This document shows, piece by piece, positions 59,600 to 64,000 of a stretch of 64,000 bases of DNA. The stretch spans positions 949,455 through 1,013,454 of the forward strand of contig CABFPE010000242.1 in NCBI GenBank assembly GCA_900660155.1. The letters run 5' to 3'. This DNA comes from Hofstenia miamia (lineage: Eukaryota > Xenacoelomorpha > Acoela > Hofsteniidae). Made by a program: the position numbers and the translations under genes. Numbering within the stretch: position 1 is the stretch's first letter; every line of letters starts with the position of its first letter. The notes beneath the pieces were generated by a model. The model was given only the letters and a program-made list of their open reading frames with translations. It did not search any database and had not been told where the DNA came from.

Positions 59600-60590
59600 T
59601 AAATGCGGCCACCTCAGGATCATCCAGATGGAGAGAACCTTTAATGCTTGTTATGTTACCATCAGTATTAGAGTGATGATATAGGATGTGATTGATAAGT
59701 GTGAAGCATGCCTGCTTCAAGGAGCCAGACAATTTCTAGAGCAGAGAGCCAAGCTCCATAGTTGGGTCACTGAAAGAACTAATGAAGTGTTCCACATGGA
59801 CATCAAAAAACTATTGAGGGATGAGCAAGGATTTCAATATCTGTTGGTCTTGATAGACCACTTTACTAAGAGAATCTTTAACACTTGTTATGTTACCATC
59901 AGTATTAGAGTGATGATATAGGATGTGATTGATAAGTGTGAAGCATGCCTGCTTCAAGGAGCCAGACACTTTCTAGAGCAGAGAGCCAAGCTCCATAGTT
60001 GGGTCACTGAAAGAACTAATGAAGTGTTCCACATGGACATCAAAAAACTATTGAGGGATGAGCAAGGATTTCAATATCTGTTGGTCTTGATAGACCACTT
60101 TACTAAGTACACATGCCTCATCCCCCTTGAAAATACCACTGCTGATGTCATCAGTGAAAGAATCGTGAAAGAATGGATCCTTAAGCTTGGGCCTATGGAG
60201 TGTTTGGTCTCTGACCAAGGTCCTCATTTTGAAAACTCTTTAATGTCCACTCTTATGAAAGAACTTGATATCATACATGATTTCACCACTGCTTACCATC
60301 TGCAATCAAATGGTGCTGTTGAGTGACTGAACCACACCATCATTAAACTGATCAGAGTTGGTTTAGCCCATGCTGCTGGTGGAAACTGGAGACTCATCAT
60401 AGAAGTGGTTGAATTCTTTTACAATACCGCCATTCACTCCACCACTACCAAAGTGAGCCCTTTCAAAGCCATGTTTAGCCATGAAGCAAGCCCTCCCCTG
60501 TCAATCATGTTTCCAGACTACAATGAACCAACTCTGGAGAACTTGACTCTATTTTGTAAAAGTGTTTTATCTGTTCACAACCTGAATTGT
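59600..60590 (+). pseudogene. Integrase region of element G2
   Basis: HMDIKKLLRDEQGFQYLLVL followed by IDHFTKYTCLIPLENTTADV, LVSDQGPHFEN and a FTTAYHLQSNGAVE box form the integrase core; the downstream KAMFSHEASPPLSIMFPDYN segment is shared with G1. The region is internally rearranged and broken, and its end runs into sequence resembling repeat R. Confidence 0.8.
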
Positions 60591-61327
60591 TACTAGCTGC
60601 TCATTTGATATTACATGTAGCCATTACTGAAATATATTGGCATTTCTAAATATATTAGTTTCAAGCAGATTCCTAACTTGCATTTATAAATTAATACATG
60701 TACAGTCACTTTATCAGTCATTTATTTGTCACTAATTTGGATCTAAAATAGTATTAATATATTTCCTAAGTTTTGGTCATCCAAAAATTTATTCACAGTT
60801 AATTATTTTAGTACATGTAGTAAGTGATCACTAGTCAACTATACCTAACTTATGTGCACTTTCATGATCTGGCACAGGGACCCTTGAATTGTTCTCTGTG
60901 ATGGATCCAGACCACTACTAAACACCACTCAATTAGCCTGACATCATATAAATAATCAAACTGTTATAGTAGAACAAAATAAGAATTCCAAATAAAATTC
61001 TTTATCAATTGCTTACAGTATCTAATTTGTATTTATATTAATTCCAGAAAAGTACCTGTCAATTTCAAATTTAAACTTTTCTTCTGCCAAGATGGCGGCT
61101 AAAAATAATGGAAGTGATTTCGCCCCCTTGTTTTGCCAAAAGTATTTTATCAAGTCATACTAATCTCTCTTTTTTGATACATGTTATTTCTTAGTTGCAT
61201 AATACAAGTAAATCTAAATTAATCTAATTGATCTAAAAACAATATTTCTAATAATTGTTTCTTCGATCTTATTCTCACTCTGCTCAATTTTTGCAGCTTA
61301 TTTTTGATTTGTTTGGATGATGCTACA
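60580..61327 (+). repeat. Repeat R, third locus, joined to the end of G2 pol
   Basis: Similar to the reverse complement of about 39,090-39,860, beginning CAACCTGAATTGTTACTAG and ending GGATGATGCTACA at 61,327. Only the part nearer the TGTAGCATC end is present. Confidence 0.7.
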
Positions 61328-61329
61328 AT

Positions 61330-62200
61330 TAGAGGATGAAAGGGTGAAGCTTATCTAGGGAGTAAATCAATTCATGTGATGAGTTACATATGTGAATAAC
61401 TAGTAACAACTTCTATTTAGCTGAGTTATGATTATGTGCAAAAAACACATCTAGTGTTTTGATGTAAGATGAGCACCATTTACAATTCTAGAGAAGCTCT
61501 CTTGCTAAAGACATTGTAAGATGACCCTCACAACAGACATGGTTAATCAATGATGAATGAAGCAATAATATTGTTAACATCAATGCTCTCACAACTCAGA
61601 TTTAGTGTGGCATCTACCATACACAGTGGTACAAATTGTTGGCTACTATGTCACATTTTATGCAGTACTACATGCTCTTGCTTGCCTTGATATAAATACA
61701 TACTTAATTGCATCAGCAACATTAAAATAAGTAATGGTATAATGTTTTACTACAAATATAGTAAAGGTGCAATTATCATGAGCATATGTGGGTTTAGTCT
61801 GATTGTGCTCCAATCCTTCTCAAAACTCTCTTTATCAAATTATGTTGTGTGATAGTTGCTTAATAACTCATCAAAATAATTCATATTAACACTTTAATTA
61901 CCATGGATACTGAAGATATTGACACACCCATTCTAACAGCTATAGTGTGATAACTGTACCCCTCCTTGTACAAGATATGAATTTGAGCATGCTTTGTTGG
62001 TGAAATTTCACTACCACTGACCATATTTCAAACTATAATGATAATGTTTTCAGTGAAAATGTATTGTGTGTAAATCTAAAGTTGTGTTAATTTGATTGGC
62101 TAAATGAATCTTTTGAAAATTCTAAGAAAAAATGAGGAATACCAGGAATTATATAAAGATTCTAGGTAATCACATAAAACATGCTTTAGACAGGTTACTA
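61330..62200. other. No gene recognised
   Basis: AT-rich, CpG-poor sequence with no recognisable protein or repeat, apart from the mariner-type end that follows. Confidence 0.4.
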
Positions 62201-62203
62201 TTC

Positions 62204-62221
62204 TCAAACTTTTGACCAATA

Positions 62222-62260
<39 letters not shown>
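62204..62260. repeat. Mariner-type inverted end next to a (TA)n run
   Basis: CAAACTTTTGACCAATACTG (ending at 62,224) matches the terminal sequence of the element at 24,756-25,091, and is followed by TA and about 36 bp of TA repeat. No partner end was found in the window. Confidence 0.45.
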
Positions 62261-62261
<1 letters not shown>

Positions 62262-62639
62262 TTATAAGAGGTGCTTTCATATTTACAGAGGCACTTTTTT
62301 CAGTTTACAAATTGTAGAGGTGCTTTGTGAATATAATTATAGGGATTTTTAAGAATTTTTTAAAATATTAGCTCATTTACAAATTTTGGCTGTTTGCTCT
62401 TCTTGCCTTCCATGAAAACAATTAATTAATTAAGTAACCACAATTAAGTGTCAAAGTGGCATATGCTTCATCATTAGAGTTGCCAGGTTACTACTTACTA
62501 GTATATATACTGACTGGTAATTTACTAGTAATGCTACTAGTAACTAACTTGAGGTTACCTCTTCAGGTTACTGAGATTAGTAATTACTAGGGCAGTTAAA
62601 AGTAAATAAAGTCAACTTCTAGCCTGAAACATACACAAT

Positions 62640-62957
62640 GAAAAATCACAGATTCTGGCCTGGGGCAGTGTGAACATCAGTCAGTAGTTGGTGTTATTTA
62701 TCAGCCAGATCACGTGCTTTTTGTGTTGACTAGTTGTTTTCATGTTTGTAAATATTGTAAATACACATTGTGTATAAGACACCCAAGCATCTGTAAATAA
62801 AGAAATAGTTTAACCATGTTCTCTTATTTGCTAGAATCACCCCAGTGATTCTACAATAGCCATAACTTAATGTGGTCCACAATTTGGGCTGCTAACTGTC
62901 TGAGAACTAGATCATCATTCCCAGCATAGAAGAGGACCCCCAATTGTCACCAGAAAC
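62640..62957. repeat. LTR fragments fused in opposite orientation
   Basis: A plus-oriented piece ends AGTGATTCTACA at 62,856 (as the G2 LTR does) and contains AATAAAG. Directly after it, ATAGCCATAACTTAATGTGG and the next ~100 bp match the other LTR end in minus orientation. Both pieces are diverged gypsy LTR remains. Confidence 0.5.
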
Positions 62958-63199
62958 TTAAGCAATTATCATAGCCAATGTAAAGTTAAATATAGTAATG
63001 GTAAAGAAAAGCAAATGCAGTTTGAGTGAGATAAAATCAATTTCCCATTCTCTATACTGGTTTTCATATTTGTACAAACTAATAGTTATTACCTGTCTTT
63101 GCTTACAATACAAAATCAAATAGCATGTTTTCCCTCACAAATTAAATTGAGCAATAATAACAAGTTAGTACCACATAACCAGATCTACTTGAAAACATT

Positions 63200-64000
63200 C
63201 TTTATTAATTCAAATCTCCACATTGAAGACCTTTCCTTTAAGTGAGATTTTACTCCCTGAAGCATCTAACAAGCAAATGGCTGGAGGGTCTAATGCATCC
63301 CTACTCGTACGTAATGAAGTGCAACATTCAACAATAAAGATTGATGCTGATACTCCTGTGTCCACTGTAGCATGCACTAAGCTTCCATTAACTTCAATAG
63401 GAATCACATTCTTCCTCATCATATTGGTGAAACAAGAACATCCTGTGTGTGGTTGTCAGGAGGCAGTTCTCCAGTTAGTTTAAATCCTTGTCTCATTCAT
63501 TAAATTCAGTGTTAGGGACCTTTGCTGCAGGCTCATCAATTAGCAACCCATCTCTATCAGCAATGATTTGCATAGCCACACTGCAGGCATTCTTTAAGTG
63601 GCCATGCTGACCATAGTGGTAACAACAAATGGTGGAGGGGTCGAAATTTTTCTTAAGGGAAGTAGCACTAGTAATCTCCTTTAACTTAAATTTTTGAGGT
63701 TCTGCTTTTGTTTTCATTTCTCCAATGTCCCTATCAATCCAACTGGAATTGTGTATAAAATAGACTATGCTAATATCTTTGTGAATTGAAGATTGTCTTC
63801 AGAGTCACACTTTAGCTCTAGTCAGCTGAGAATATATTGAGGAAATCCCCTTCAAATATATGAGAACAGATCTTGTCTTGAGTATTCCTACAACAAGTTG
63901 CTTAGACAAAACAGTCACTTGACTTGTGTAATGTAGTTTTGAACATTGTCATCTTTCTTAAATGTCATCTCACACAATAAGGTTTTTGTATTGGTGCTTT
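63200..64000 (-). mobile_element. Partial Ty3/gypsy element (G4), protease and zinc-knuckle part
   Basis: The minus strand encodes IPIEVNGSLVHATVDTGVSA (retropepsin-like segment with D-T-G) and, upstream, CCYHYGQHGHLKNAC (CCHC knuckle). Layout matches G1 at 33,758-34,497. The element runs out of the window; broken. Confidence 0.65.

Larger units (their letters stand above)
54716..60590 (+). mobile_element. Ty3/gypsy-type LTR retrotransposon fossil (element G2)
   Basis: Plus-strand order: LTR (54,716-55,253), tRNA-Trp-type primer site, leader, gag-like region, reverse transcriptase, RNase H and integrase; sequence resembling repeat R replaces whatever followed, and no 3' LTR was recognised. 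It belongs to the same family group as G1 (same primer site, related LTR and pol). The copy is broken by many changes, internally rearranged in the integrase part, and lengthened by assembly duplications. Confidence 0.8.

Overview
The window reads as animal (metazoan) nuclear DNA. It holds one intron-rich host gene, a 2A-bearing non-LTR retrotransposon, several DNA transposons, and fragments of Ty3/gypsy-type LTR elements and a Polinton. No bacterial operon, rRNA or tRNA gene, or CRISPR array was seen. The species cannot be named from the sequence alone.

Left part, 1 to about 23.75 kb: AT-rich (roughly 30% GC by eye) with ordinary CpG frequency. From left to right it holds: unremarkable intergenic DNA; a nearly complete CR1-group LINE (2,122-6,686) with an SGNH-hydrolase ORF1, and an endonuclease/reverse-transcriptase ORF2 that has a 2A-like NPGP motif behind a hydrophobic stretch, one visible frameshift, a 3' stem-loop and a pentamer tail; a foldback-type element (6,691-8,685) whose long inverted ends are arrays of a ~72 bp unit, with a decayed LINE RT fragment between them; and the DNA topoisomerase I gene on the minus strand, 15 coding exons from 23,648 down to 10,885. 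The exon model gives 784 codons plus stop with every splice phase consistent, and all five known catalytic residues are present. The N-terminal tail carries a cluster of psi-K-x-E (SUMO consensus) motifs.

Right part, from about 23.77 kb to the end: strongly CpG-poor, slightly richer in GC, and almost entirely repeats. It holds a short mariner-like deletion derivative, a LINE fragment, a 12.4 kb Ty3/gypsy fossil on the minus strand (26,693-39,084) with tRNA-Trp-type primer site, a ~1.2 kb repeat ('R') present four times next to gypsy pieces, a ~125-155 bp satellite array split by a Tc1-like transposon, a Polinton DNA polymerase fragment, a second gypsy on the plus strand, and pieces of two more. 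This half also carries assembly marks: a gap of exactly 1,000 N, and three single-N joins where the sequence after the N repeats the sequence before it (1,061, ~1,690 and 787 bp). Copy numbers across those joins should not be trusted.

The most useful observations are: the 2A/hydrophobic arrangement in the LINE; the foldback element with tandem-repeat ends; the SUMO-motif cluster and acidic C-terminal extension of TOP1; the sharp CpG break at the TOP1 5' flank, which raises the possibility of a chimeric scaffold; and the Tc1 insertion with a clean TA duplication in a satellite. No new multi-gene system was recognised.
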